Source of the DNA: Megaleporinus macrocephalus
Lineage: Eukaryota; Chordata; Actinopteri; Characiformes; Anostomidae
Assembly: GCA_021613375.1 (NCBI GenBank)
Contig: CM038719.1
Span: 1,149,720 to 1,213,719 of the forward strand
DNA: 64,000 nucleotides
Direction: 5' to 3'
Shown here one piece after another: positions 39,301 to 50,900 of this stretch (within the stretch, counting starts at the first letter, position 1; every line of letters starts with the position of its first letter). Under the pieces are notes generated by a model. It did no database searches and was not told the origin of the DNA. It worked only from the letters and a program-made list of their open reading frames with translations. The position numbers were made by a program, and so were the translations under genes.

Positions 39301-42300
39301 CTAATCATTACACTTCTATACTCCACCTACTACACTAATGAGTCTTTAGTCTGGTGGTGGTGGTGGTGATGATGTTTACATTGGTGATGATGATGTTTAC
39401 AGTAGTGGTGGTGATGTCTACAGTGGTGGTGATGCTGTTTACATTGGTGGTGATGATGTTTACAGTGGTGGTGATGGTGTTTAGAATGATGGTGATGTTT
39501 ACAGTGGTGGTGATGTTTACAGTGGTGGTGATGGTGGTTACAGTGGTGATGATGATGTTTACAGTAGTGGTGGTGATGTTTACAGTAGTGGTGGTGATGT
39601 TTACAGTGGTGGTGATGTTGTTTACAGTGGTGATGGTGTTTACAGTGGTGGTGATAATGTTACACTTTATCATAAAACTACTGTATAACTATGTTTACAG
39701 TGGTGGTGATGGTGTTTAGAATGATGGTGATGTTGTTTACAGTGGTGGTGATGTTTACAGTGGTGGTGATGGTGTTTACAGTGGTGGTGATGATGTTTAC
39801 AGTGGTGGTGATGATGTTTACAGTGGTGGTGATGGTGTTTACAGTGGTGGTGGTGAAGTTTACAGTGGTGGTGATGTTGTTTACAGTGGTGGTGGTGATG
39901 TTTACAGTGGTGGTGATGGTGTTTACAGTGGTGGTGATGATTTTTACAGTGGTGGTGATGATATTTACAGTGGTGGTGATGATGTTTACAGTGGTGGTGA
40001 TGATGTTTACAGTGGTGGTGATGGTGTTTACAGTGGTGGTGGTGAAGTTTACAGTGGTGGTGATGTTGTTTACAGTGGTGGTGGTGATGTTTACAGTGGT
40101 GGTGATGGTGTTTACAGTGGTGGTGATGATTTTTACAGTGGTGGTGATGATATTTACAGTGGTGGTGATGATGTTTACAGTGGTGGTGATGGTGTTTACA
40201 GTGGTGGTGATGATGTTTACAGTGGTGGTGATGATGTTTACAGTGGTGGTGATGGTGTTTACAGTGGTGGTGATGATGTTTACAGTGGTGGTGATGTTGT
40301 TTACAGTGGTGGTGGTGATGTTTACAGTGGTGGTGATGGTGTTTACAGTGGTGGTGATGATGTTTACAGTGGTGGTGATGATATTTACAGTGGTGGTGAT
40401 GATGTTTACAGTGGTGGTGATGTTTACAGTGGTGGTGATGGTGTTTACAGTGGTGGTGATGATGTTTACAGTGGTGGTGATGATATTTACAGTGGTGGTG
40501 ATGATGTTTACAGTGGTGGTGATGGTGTTTACAGTGGTGGTGATGATGTTTACAGTGGTGGTGATGTTGTTTACAGTGGTGGTGGTGATGTTTACAGTGG
40601 TGGTGATGGTGTTTACAGTGGTGGTGATGATGTTTACAGTGGTGGTGATGATATTTACAGTGGTGGTGATGATGTTTACAGTGGTGGTGATGTTGTTTAC
40701 AGTGGTGGCGGTGATGTTTACAGTGGTGGTGATGTTGTTTACAGTGGTGGCGGTGATGTTTAGAGTGGTGGTGATGTTGTTTACAGTGGTGATGGTGTTT
40801 ACAGTGGTGGTGATGGTGTTTACAGTGGTGGTGATGATGTTTACAGTGGTGGTGATGATATTTACAGTGGTGGTGATGATGTTTACAGTGGTGGTGATGG
40901 TGTTTACAGTGGTGGTGATGATGTTTACAGTGGTGGTGATGTTGTTTACAGTGGTGGTGGTGATGTTTACAGTGGTGGTGATGGTGTTTACAGTGGTGGT
41001 GATGATGTTTACAGTGGTGGTGATGATATTTACAGTGGTGGTGATGATGTTTACAGTGGTGGTGATGTTGTTTACAGTGGTGGCGGTGATGTTTACAGTG
41101 GTGGTGATGTTGTTTACAGTGGTGGCGGTGATGTTTAGAGTGGTGGTGATGGTGTTTACAGTGGTGGCGGTGATGTTTAGAGTGGTGGTGATGGTGTTTA
41201 CAGTGGTGGTGATGATGTTTACAGTGGTGGTGATGTTGTTTACAGTGGTGGCGGTGATGTTTAGAGTGGTGGTGATGTTGTTTACAGTGGTGATGGTGTT
41301 TACAGTTGTGGTGATAATGTTACACTTTATCATAAAACTACTGTATAACTATGTTTTAGACGTCAGGTTTTGTATTTGTATTATTTCATGTGATTGTATT
41401 AGATTTATTACATGAACATTAAGCTCCGGAGACGTCTGGTTCCATTCACCACCAGTGAGAACAGTTATATACGTTTCTCTAGAACTGAGTGTCACACCAA
41501 ACTGCTCTGAATGAATCTGTTTACATCTCAACATCTCAACAGTTTGAGATATAGGTGGTGTTTCCTCTTTAAGCTACTAGCATTTTCCACCTCATCATAA
41601 CTCACTTCCCTTATTTCTCTTTTACTTCATCCATTCCATCCATCAATTCACAGACCATAAGATCAAACGTAAGTCATCTTCAGCTCTTTTACATATTTAT
41701 CTTTAACTTTCCTTTCAACCCATCCATCTGTCGGTCCAGCTGTCCATCCATCCATCCACCCATCTATCCATCTGTCTACCCATCCATTTATCTATCCATT
41801 CATCTATCTGTCCATCATCTATCCATCTACCTATTCATCTATCCTTCATCATCAAAACCACCAACAAACTTTCTGAGTTTTATTGTGGAATGTTGATGAT
41901 GCATACATCCATCCAACCATACATCCCTCATCCATCTACCCATTAATTTGTCTACCCATTCATCCAGCCATCCATCTATATATCCATCAATCCATCCATC
42001 CAGTGTCTGTCTACCCAACTATTCATGCATCTACGCTGATCATTCATTCATCAGTCTGCTCACTCGTCTGTTCATCCACTCATCTGTACATTCGCTTATT
42101 TATTCTCTCTCTCTTTCAGTGCCCATGTGGGCGATCGGGGCGATCGTGGTGGTGGGCCTTGCTCTGGTGGCCTGCTTTGCGTTCTGTATCTATAAGAAAT
42201 GTCTAGGAGGAAAGAAGAAAGCGAAGAAAGTGCGCGAGAGGAAGGGCGGACGCCGGCGGAGGAAAAAGGAGGGCGAGGGAGAAGAGGGCGCGGTGAGAGA

Positions 42301-44870
42301 CGCAGCACAGACTATAATACAGACAACCTGGAGAGAGTCTTCCAGCTCTGAGCTCAGTTCAGCTTCTATTAGACAGTCCAGCTCAGAGTCACTCTTACTA
42401 CACGCTTATAAACGTCTCTCTGTAACTCAGAGTCACTCTTACTACACGCTTATAAACGACTCTCTGTAACTCAGAGTCACTTTTACTACACGCTTATAAA
42501 CGTCTCTCTGTAACTCAGAGTCACTCTTACTACACGCTTATAAACGACTCTCTGTAACTCAGAGTCACTTTTACTACACGCTTATAAACGTCTTTCTGTA
42601 ACTCAGAGTCACTTTTACTACACGTTTATAAACGTCTCTGTAACTCAGAGTCACTTTTACTACATGCTTATAAACGTCTTTCTGTAACTCAGAGTCACTC
42701 TTACTACACGCTTATAAACGTCTCTCTGTAACTCAGAGTCACTCTTACTACACGCTTATAAACGACTCTCTGTAACTCAGAGTCACTTTTACTACACGCT
42801 TATAAACGTCTCTCTGTAACTCAGAGTCACTCTTACTACACGCTTATAAACGTCTCTCTGTAACTCAGAGTCACTCTTACTACACGCTTATAAACGTCTC
42901 TCTGTAACTCAGAGTCACTTTTACTACACGCTTATAAACGTCTCTCTGTAACTCAGAATCACTTTTACTACACGTTTATAAACGTCTCTCTGTAACTCAG
43001 AGTCACTTTTACTACACGCTTATAAACGTCTCTCTGTAACTCAGTCACTTTTACTACACGCTTATAAACATCTCTCTGTAACTCAGAATCACTTTTACTA
43101 CACGTTTATAAACGTCTCTCTGTAACTCAGAGTCACTTTTACTACACGTTTATAAACGTCTCTCTGTAACTTAGAGTCACTTTTACTACACGTTTATAAA
43201 CGTCTCTCTGTAACTCAGTCACTTTTACTACACGCTTATAAACATCTCTCTGTAACTCCGAGTCACTTTTACTACACGCTTATAAACGTCTCTCTGTAAG
43301 TCAGTCACTTTTACTACACGCTTATAAACATCTCTCTGTAACTCAGAGTCACTCTTACTACACGCTTATAAACGTCTCTCTGTAACTCAGAGTCACTCTT
43401 ACTACACGCTTATAAACGACTCTCTGTAACTCAGAGTCACTTTTACTACACGCTTATTAACATCTCTCTGTAACTCAGAGTCACTTTTACTACACGCTTA
43501 TAAACATCTCTCTGTAACTCATAGTCACTTTTATTACAGACTTATAAACGTCTCTCTGTAACTCAGATTCACTTTTACTACACTCTTATAAACGTCTCTC
43601 TGTAACTCAGATTCACTTTTACTACACGTTTATAAACGTCTCTCTGTAACTCAGAGTCACTTTTACTACACGCTTATAAACGTCTCTCTGTAACTCAGTC
43701 ACTTTTACTACACGCTTATAAACATCTCTCTGTAACTCAGAATCACTTTTACTACACGCTTATAAACGTCTCTCTGTAACTCAGAGTCACTTTTACTACA
43801 CGTTTATAAACGTCTCTCTGTAACTCAGAGTCACTTTTACTACACGTTTATAAACGTCTCTCTGTAACTCAGTCACTTTTACTACACGCTTATAAACATC
43901 TCTCTGTAACTCAGAGTCACTTTTACTACACGCTTATAAACGTCTCTCTGTAACTCAGAGTCACTTTTACTACACGCTTATAAACGTCTCTCTGTAACTC
44001 AGAGTCACTTTTACTACACGCTTATAAACGTCTCTCTGTAACTCAGAATCACTTTTACTACACGTTTATAAACGTCTCTCTGTAACTCAGAGTCACTTTT
44101 ACTACACGCTTATAAACGTCTCTCTGTAACTCAGTCACTTTTACTACACGCTTATAAACATCTCTCTGTAACTCAGTCACTTTTACTACACGATTATTAA
44201 CATCTCTCTGTAACTCAGTCACTTTTACTACACGATTTTAAACGTCTCTCTGTAACTTAGAGTCACTTTTACTACACGCTTATAAACGTCTCTCTGTAAC
44301 TCATAGTCACTTTTACTACACGCTTGTAAACGTCTCTCTGTAACTCAGATTCACTTTTACTACACGCTTATAAACGTCTCTCTGTAAGTCAGTCACTTTT
44401 ACTACACGCTTATAAACATCTCTCTGTAACTCAGAGTCACTCTTACTACACGCTTATAAACGTCTCTGTAACTCAGAGTCACTTTTACTACATGTTTATA
44501 AACGTCTCTCTGTAAGTCAGTAATTCTAATACTGTATCTCGTTCAGGTATATGGTTTTAAATCAGTACTCATTGTTTTTTCTACTACTGATGCACTGAAA
44601 ATCCTCTATGTATAATAAAAGTAATAATAATAATAACAGTAAAATAACTATTATCATTACTATTATCATTATTACATGTATTTTATTATTATTAATATTA
44701 TTATTAATAATATTTTCATTATTGTTGTTGCTGAGAAAAAAACAAAAAGAAAACTTGTTTTTAACGTGACTCTTTCAGGAGGAGGCTAAACCGGAGGAGG
44801 GTGAAGAGAAAGAGCAGGAATTCTTCGGCAAACTGGAATACACACTGGATTACAACTTCACAGACAATCA

Positions 44871-44919
<49 letters not shown>

Positions 44920-47900
44920 AAGAGAGAAAGAGAGGGAGAAAGAGAGAAAGAGAGGGAGAAAGAGAAAGAGAGAGAAAGAGAGAGAGAAAGAGAAATAGAT
45001 TAAGACATAAAGAGAGAGAGAGAGAGAAAAAAAAGAAAGAGAGAGGGAGAAATAAACAGACAGAGAGAGACAAAGATAGAGAAAGGAGAGAGATGGAGAG
45101 TTAGATAGAGGAGAAGGGAGAGAGGGAGAGAGAGATAGAGCGAGTGAGATAGTGAGAGAGAAAGATACAGAGAGAAGGAGAGAGAAATAAAGAGAGAGAG
45201 AAAGAGAGAGAGAGAGATAAAGAGAGAAGGAGAGAGATAGAGAAAGAGATAAAGAGAGTTAAAGAGAGGAGACATAGAGAGAGATAAAGAGAGATAGAGA
45301 GTGATAAAGAGAGAGGGAGAGAGCATGTGTCACAGAGAGAGAGAGAGAGATAGACAGTGAGACAGAGATAGAGATAGAGAGAGAGAGAGAGAGAGAGTGA
45401 CAGAGAGGTAGAGATAAAGAAAGAGGGAGAGAGAGAGTGAGACAGAGAAAGAGAGAGAGATAAAGAGAGAGAGACAGAGTGTAACAGAGAGAAGGAGAGA
45501 GATAGAGACTATGGAATGCTCTAATAACCCTTCAGGGTGTTGGAGGTGTTGGAGGTGTTGAAGGTGAAGGAGAGGTTGAAGGTGTTGAAGGTGTTGGATG
45601 TGTTGGAGGTGTTGAAGGTGTTGAAGGTGTTGAAGGTGTTGATAGTGAAGGAGAGGTTGAAGGTGTTGAAGGTGTTGAAGGTGCTGGATGTGTTAGAGGT
45701 GTTGAAGGTGTTGGAGGTGTTGAAGGTGTTGAAGGTGTTGATAGTGAAGGAGAGGTTGAAGGTGTTGAAGGTGTTGAAGGTGTTGGATGTGTTGGAGGTG
45801 TTGAAGGTGTTGGAGGTGTTGAAGGTGTTGAAGGTGAAGGAGAGGTTGAAGGTGTTGAAGGTGTTGAAGGTGTTGAAGGTGTTGAGTGTGTTGAAGGTGT
45901 TGAAGGTGTTGAAGGTGTTGGAGGTGTTGAAGGTGTTGAAGGTGAAGGAGAGGTTGAAGGTGTTGAAGGTGAAGGAGAGGTTGAAGGTGTTGAAGGTGTT
46001 GAAGGTGAAGGAGAGGTTGAAGGTGTTGAAGGTGTTGGATGTGTTGAAGGTGTTGGAGGTGTTGAAGGTGTTGAAGGTGAAGGAGAGGTTGAAGGTGTTG
46101 AAGGTGAAGGAGAGGTGTAACAGAGAGAAGGAGAGAGATAGAGATTATGGAATGCTCTAATAACCCTTCAGGGTGTTGGAGGTGTTGAAGGTGAAGAAGA
46201 GGTTGAAGGTGTTGAAGGTGTTGAAGGTGTTGAAGGTGAAGGAGAGGTTGAAGGTGTTGAAGGTGTTGAAGGTGTTGGATGTGTTGGAGGTGTTGAAGGT
46301 GTTGGAGGTGTTGAAGGTGTTGAAGGTGAAGGAGAGGTTGAAGGTGTTGAAGGTGTTGAAGGTGTTGGATGTGTTGAAGGTGTTAAAGGTGTTGGAGGTG
46401 TTGGAGGTGTTGAAGGTGTTGAAGGTGAAGGAGAGGTTGAAGGTGTTGAAGGTGAAGGAGAGGTTGAAGGTGTTGAAGGTGTTGGAGGTGTTGAAGGTGA
46501 AGGAGAAGTTGAAGGTGTTGAAGGTGTTGGATGTGTTGGAGGTGTTGAAGGTGTTGAAGGTGAAGGAGAGGTTGAAGGTGTTGAAGGTGTTGGATGTGTT
46601 GAAGGTGTTGAAGGTGTTGAAGGTGTTGAAGGTGAAGGAGAGGTTGAAGGTGTTGAAGGTGTTGAAGGTGTTGGATGTGTTGGAGGTGTTGAAGGTGTTG
46701 AAGGTGTTGGAGGCGTTGAGGTTGTTGGAGGTGTTGGAGGTGTTGAAGGTGTTGGAGGTGTTGGAGGTGTTGGGAGAGGGTCTAAGGGTTTACCTGAGAA
46801 TTCCCAGCCATTTGAACGACTGTCCATGTCGCGGTCAGGAACATTTGCATGTAATTCCTTCTTTTTCAGCTCATCGTGGGAATTCTGCAAGCCCAGGATC
46901 TGCCTGCTATGGATATAGGTGGAACTTCTGATCCCTACGTGAAAGTATACATGCTCCCGGACAAGAAGAAGAAGTTTGAGACCAAAGTCCAGCGCAAGAA
47001 CCTGTGTCCAGTGTTCAACGAGACGTTTATATTCAAGGTGAAGTTTAATCTCGTTCTTGTGCACACAGCGGAATCTGACCTCCACTTTTAACCCATCCGT
47101 GAAGTGAAACACCACACATACACTCACTAGTGAACACACACATACACACACTAGTGGAAACACACAGTACAGGGCAGTGAAAATACCCACATACACACAC
47201 ACTAGTGAACACACAATAGGGAGCAGTGAGCACACTCGTCTGGAGTGGTGAGCAGCCCCATCCACAGTACCTGGGGAGCAGTTGGGGGTTCAGGGGATTA
47301 AACCAATAACCTTCCAGTCACGGTCAAGGCCGGTTCACTAGCCTTCAAACTCACGACTGCCCCCGTATTTCTGTTTGGTACGTCCCAGCTGCCCTTGTAT
47401 TTGTATTTGATGGCAAACGGACCAGCTGGTGACTTTAAACAATGTTATGTAACATTAACGTTCACCCACCGGTTTCCTGCTCGTCATCTTTCCTCAGATT
47501 CCTTTCAACGACCTGGCCGGCCAGACTCTGGTCCTGCAGGTGTTTGACTTTGACCGCTTCGGTAAGCATGACGTGATCGGAGAGATCAAAATTCCCATGA
47601 ACAGCATTGACCTCGGACAGCCCATTCATGAGTGGAAGGATCTGGTGGGAGGAGAGAAAGAGGAGGTAAGTTTCTGGACGTCTGATCTCGTGTCTGTCTC
47701 TTTACTGTGTTATCTGTGAGCTTCATTCAGCTCAGTAGAAATAGGAGCATCACTGAGTACCCACTGCACTCGAACCCCAGTCCATCTGCATCCATACCTT
47801 CTTCTCTCTGAGCAGCAAGAAAAGCTCGGTGACATCTGCATCTCCCTGCGATACGTCCCCACCTCAGGGAAGCTCACCGTCTGCGTGATGGAGGCAAAGA

Positions 47901-50900
47901 ACCTGAAGAAGATGGACGTTGGTGGTTTATCAGGTGAGTGCTGGACAGGTCACCTCAACCGAGTCAACAAGATCACAGAATCAGTTTAGAACTACTGACC
48001 ATTAGAGTTTGTACACAAAGGAATTTAACCTATCCATACAGTGAAACACCCACATACACACACTAGTGAACACACACACACACTAGTTAGCACACACACA
48101 CACACACACTAGTGAACACACATGAGGCAGTGAGACACTTACATACACACACACTAGTGAACACACATGAGGCAGTGAGACACTTACATACACACACACT
48201 AGTGAACACACATGAGGGGGCAGTGAAACACTAGGGAACACACACAGTAGGAAGAAGGAAAACACCCACATACACACACATGGGTCTTTGATCAAGTGCA
48301 CTTCTGTCGTGTCCTGTCAGTTCAGGGAACCAGCAACCTATCAGTCATCAGCTACTAGCCAATCCCTCTGTACGATACAAGTCAAAAAATTGGGCTCACC
48401 CACCTGAGTATATACTGCATTAAATCAAATAAGGTGTAGGTGTAAGTGTAGGTCTAGGTGTAGGTCTAGGTGTAGGTGTAGAGAGGTCTGTGTAAAGGTA
48501 TGGAAGTGTAGTCTATCTTCATGGTGTGTTTTGTGAATGGTATGAGGGTCATTACTCTGATCAGCACTGATTGGTCTGTTCGTAAGTGTAGGTGTAAGTG
48601 TAGGTCTAGGTGTAGGTGTAAGTGTAGGTGTAAGTGTATGTGTATGTGTAAGTGTAGGTCTAGATGTAGGTGTAGGTGTAGGTGTAAGTGTAGGTGTAGG
48701 TGTAGGTGTAAGTGTAGGTGTAGGTGTAGGTGTAAGTGTAGGTCTAGGTGTAGGTCTAGGTGTAGGTGTAAGTGTAGGTGTAAGTGTATGTGTAGGTGTA
48801 AGTGTAGGTGTAAGTGTAGGTGTAGGTGTAAGTGTAGGTCTAGGTGTAGGTGTAAGTGTAGGTGTAAGTGTATGTGTAGGTGTAAGTGTAGGTGTAAGTG
48901 TAGGTGTAGGTGTAAGTGTAGGTCTAGGTGTAGGTCTAGGTGTAGGTGTAGAGAGGTCTGTGTAAAGGTATGGAAGTGTAGTCTATCTTCATGGTGTGTT
49001 TTGTGAATGGTATGAGGGTCATTACTCTGATCAGCACTGATTGGTCTGTTCGTAAGTGTAGGTGTAAGTGTAGGTGTAGGTGTAGGTGTAAGTGTAGGTG
49101 TAAGTGTATGTGTATGTGTAAGTGTAGGTCTAGGTGTAGGTGTAGAGAGGTCTGTGTAAAGGTATGGAAGTGTAGTCTATCTTCATGGTGTGTTTTGTAA
49201 ATGGTATGAGGGTCATTACTCTGATCAGCACTGATTGGTCTGTTCGTAGATCCTTTTGTGAAGGTGGTTCTGCAGCACAACGGGAAACGACTGAAAAAGA
49301 AGAAGACAACAGTGAAACAGAACACTCTGAACCCGTACTTCAACGAGAGCTTCAGCTTTGAGATCCCGTTTGCACAGATACAGGTAAAGCGTGGGTGACC
49401 ACACCATCACTACAGCTTATTAGTGACCTGTACATCAGTGAGATACACCTAGACCTACCTACACCTAGACCCACCTACACCTAGACCCACCTTCACCTAG
49501 ACCCACCTTCACCTAGACCCACCTAGACCCACCTACACCTAGACCCACCTTCACCTAGACCTACCTAGACCCACCTACACCTAGACCCACCTACACCCAG
49601 ACCCACCTACACCTAGACCCACCTTCACCTAGACCCACCTACACCTAGACCCACCTTCACCTAGACCCACCTACACCTAGACCCACCTTCACCTAGACCC
49701 ACCTAGACCCACCTTCACCTAGACCCACCTAGACCCACCTACACCTAGACCCACCTTCACCTAGACCTACCTAGACCCACCTACACATAGACCCACCTAC
49801 ACCCAGACCCACCTACACCTAGACCCACCTTCACCTAGACCCACCTACACCTAGACCCACCTACACCTAGACCCACCTTCACCTAGACCCACCTACACCT
49901 AGACACACCTTCACCTAGACCCACCTAGACCACCTACACCTAGACCCACCTAGACCCACCTACACCTAGACCCACCTTCACCTAGACCCACCTAGACCCA
50001 CCTACACCTAGACCCACCTTCACCTAGACCCACCTAGACCCACCTACACCTAGACCCACCTACACCTAGACCCACCTAGACCCACCTACACCTAGACCCA
50101 CCTACACCTACACCCCGCGCTCACTGAGTGGAAGGAAACCTTTCATCAGGTTAATTAAACAGAGAATAAACTACCATAGACTAACCAGCTAACAGGCTAA
50201 TCAATCATAGGACAGCTAATCATAGGATAACTAATTACAGACTCATCAATTATAGGATAACTAATTACAGACTAATCAATCATAGGATAACCAATCATAG
50301 GTAACTAATTACAGACTAATTAATCATAGGATAACCAATCATAGGATAACTAATTACAGACTAATCAATCATAGGATAACCAATCATAGGTAACTAATTA
50401 CAGACTAATTAATCATAGGATAACCAATCATAGGATAACTAATTACAGACTAATTAATCATAGGATAACCAATCATAGGATAACTAATTACAGACTCATC
50501 AATCATAGGATAACCAATCATAGGTAACTAATTACAGACTAATTAATCATAGGATAACCAATCATAGGATAACTAATTACAGACTAATTAATCATAGGAT
50601 AACCAATCATAGGTAACTAATTACAGACTCATCAATCATAGGATAACCCATCGTAGGACACCCAATGACAGGCTAATTAATCATATGATAACCAATCATA
50701 GAAAATCTAATTACAGGCTTATCAATCATAGGCTATCCAATCATAGGCTAACCAATCAGAGGCTAATTAACAAGCTACTCAATCACAGGATAATCAATCA
50801 TAGACTAACCAATCATAGGCTAAGCAATTATAGGATAACCAATCACAAGCTAACCAATCACAGGCTAATCAATCATGGGATAAATAATTATAGAAAATCC

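Noticed and set aside
30402..39341. CRISPR-like regular 34-bp repeats
   Set aside because: No unique spacers, eukaryotic intron, unit is contiguous tandem DNA.
39678..41415. Open frames of 574 (+) and 551 (-) codons
   Set aside because: Read from a minisatellite with unit lengths in multiples of three, so openness is automatic on both strands.
45537..47265. Frames of 207, 252 (+) and 365 (-) codons
   Set aside because: 9-bp minisatellite plus fusion into the real C2A exon and a dispersed repeat; the true exon is 46870-47037.
48521..49006. Cys/Arg/Lys-rich 161-codon frame that looks metallothionein-like
   Set aside because: It is the gtgtaggtgtaa repeat; CRCKCR comes from a 6-bp unit within an intron.
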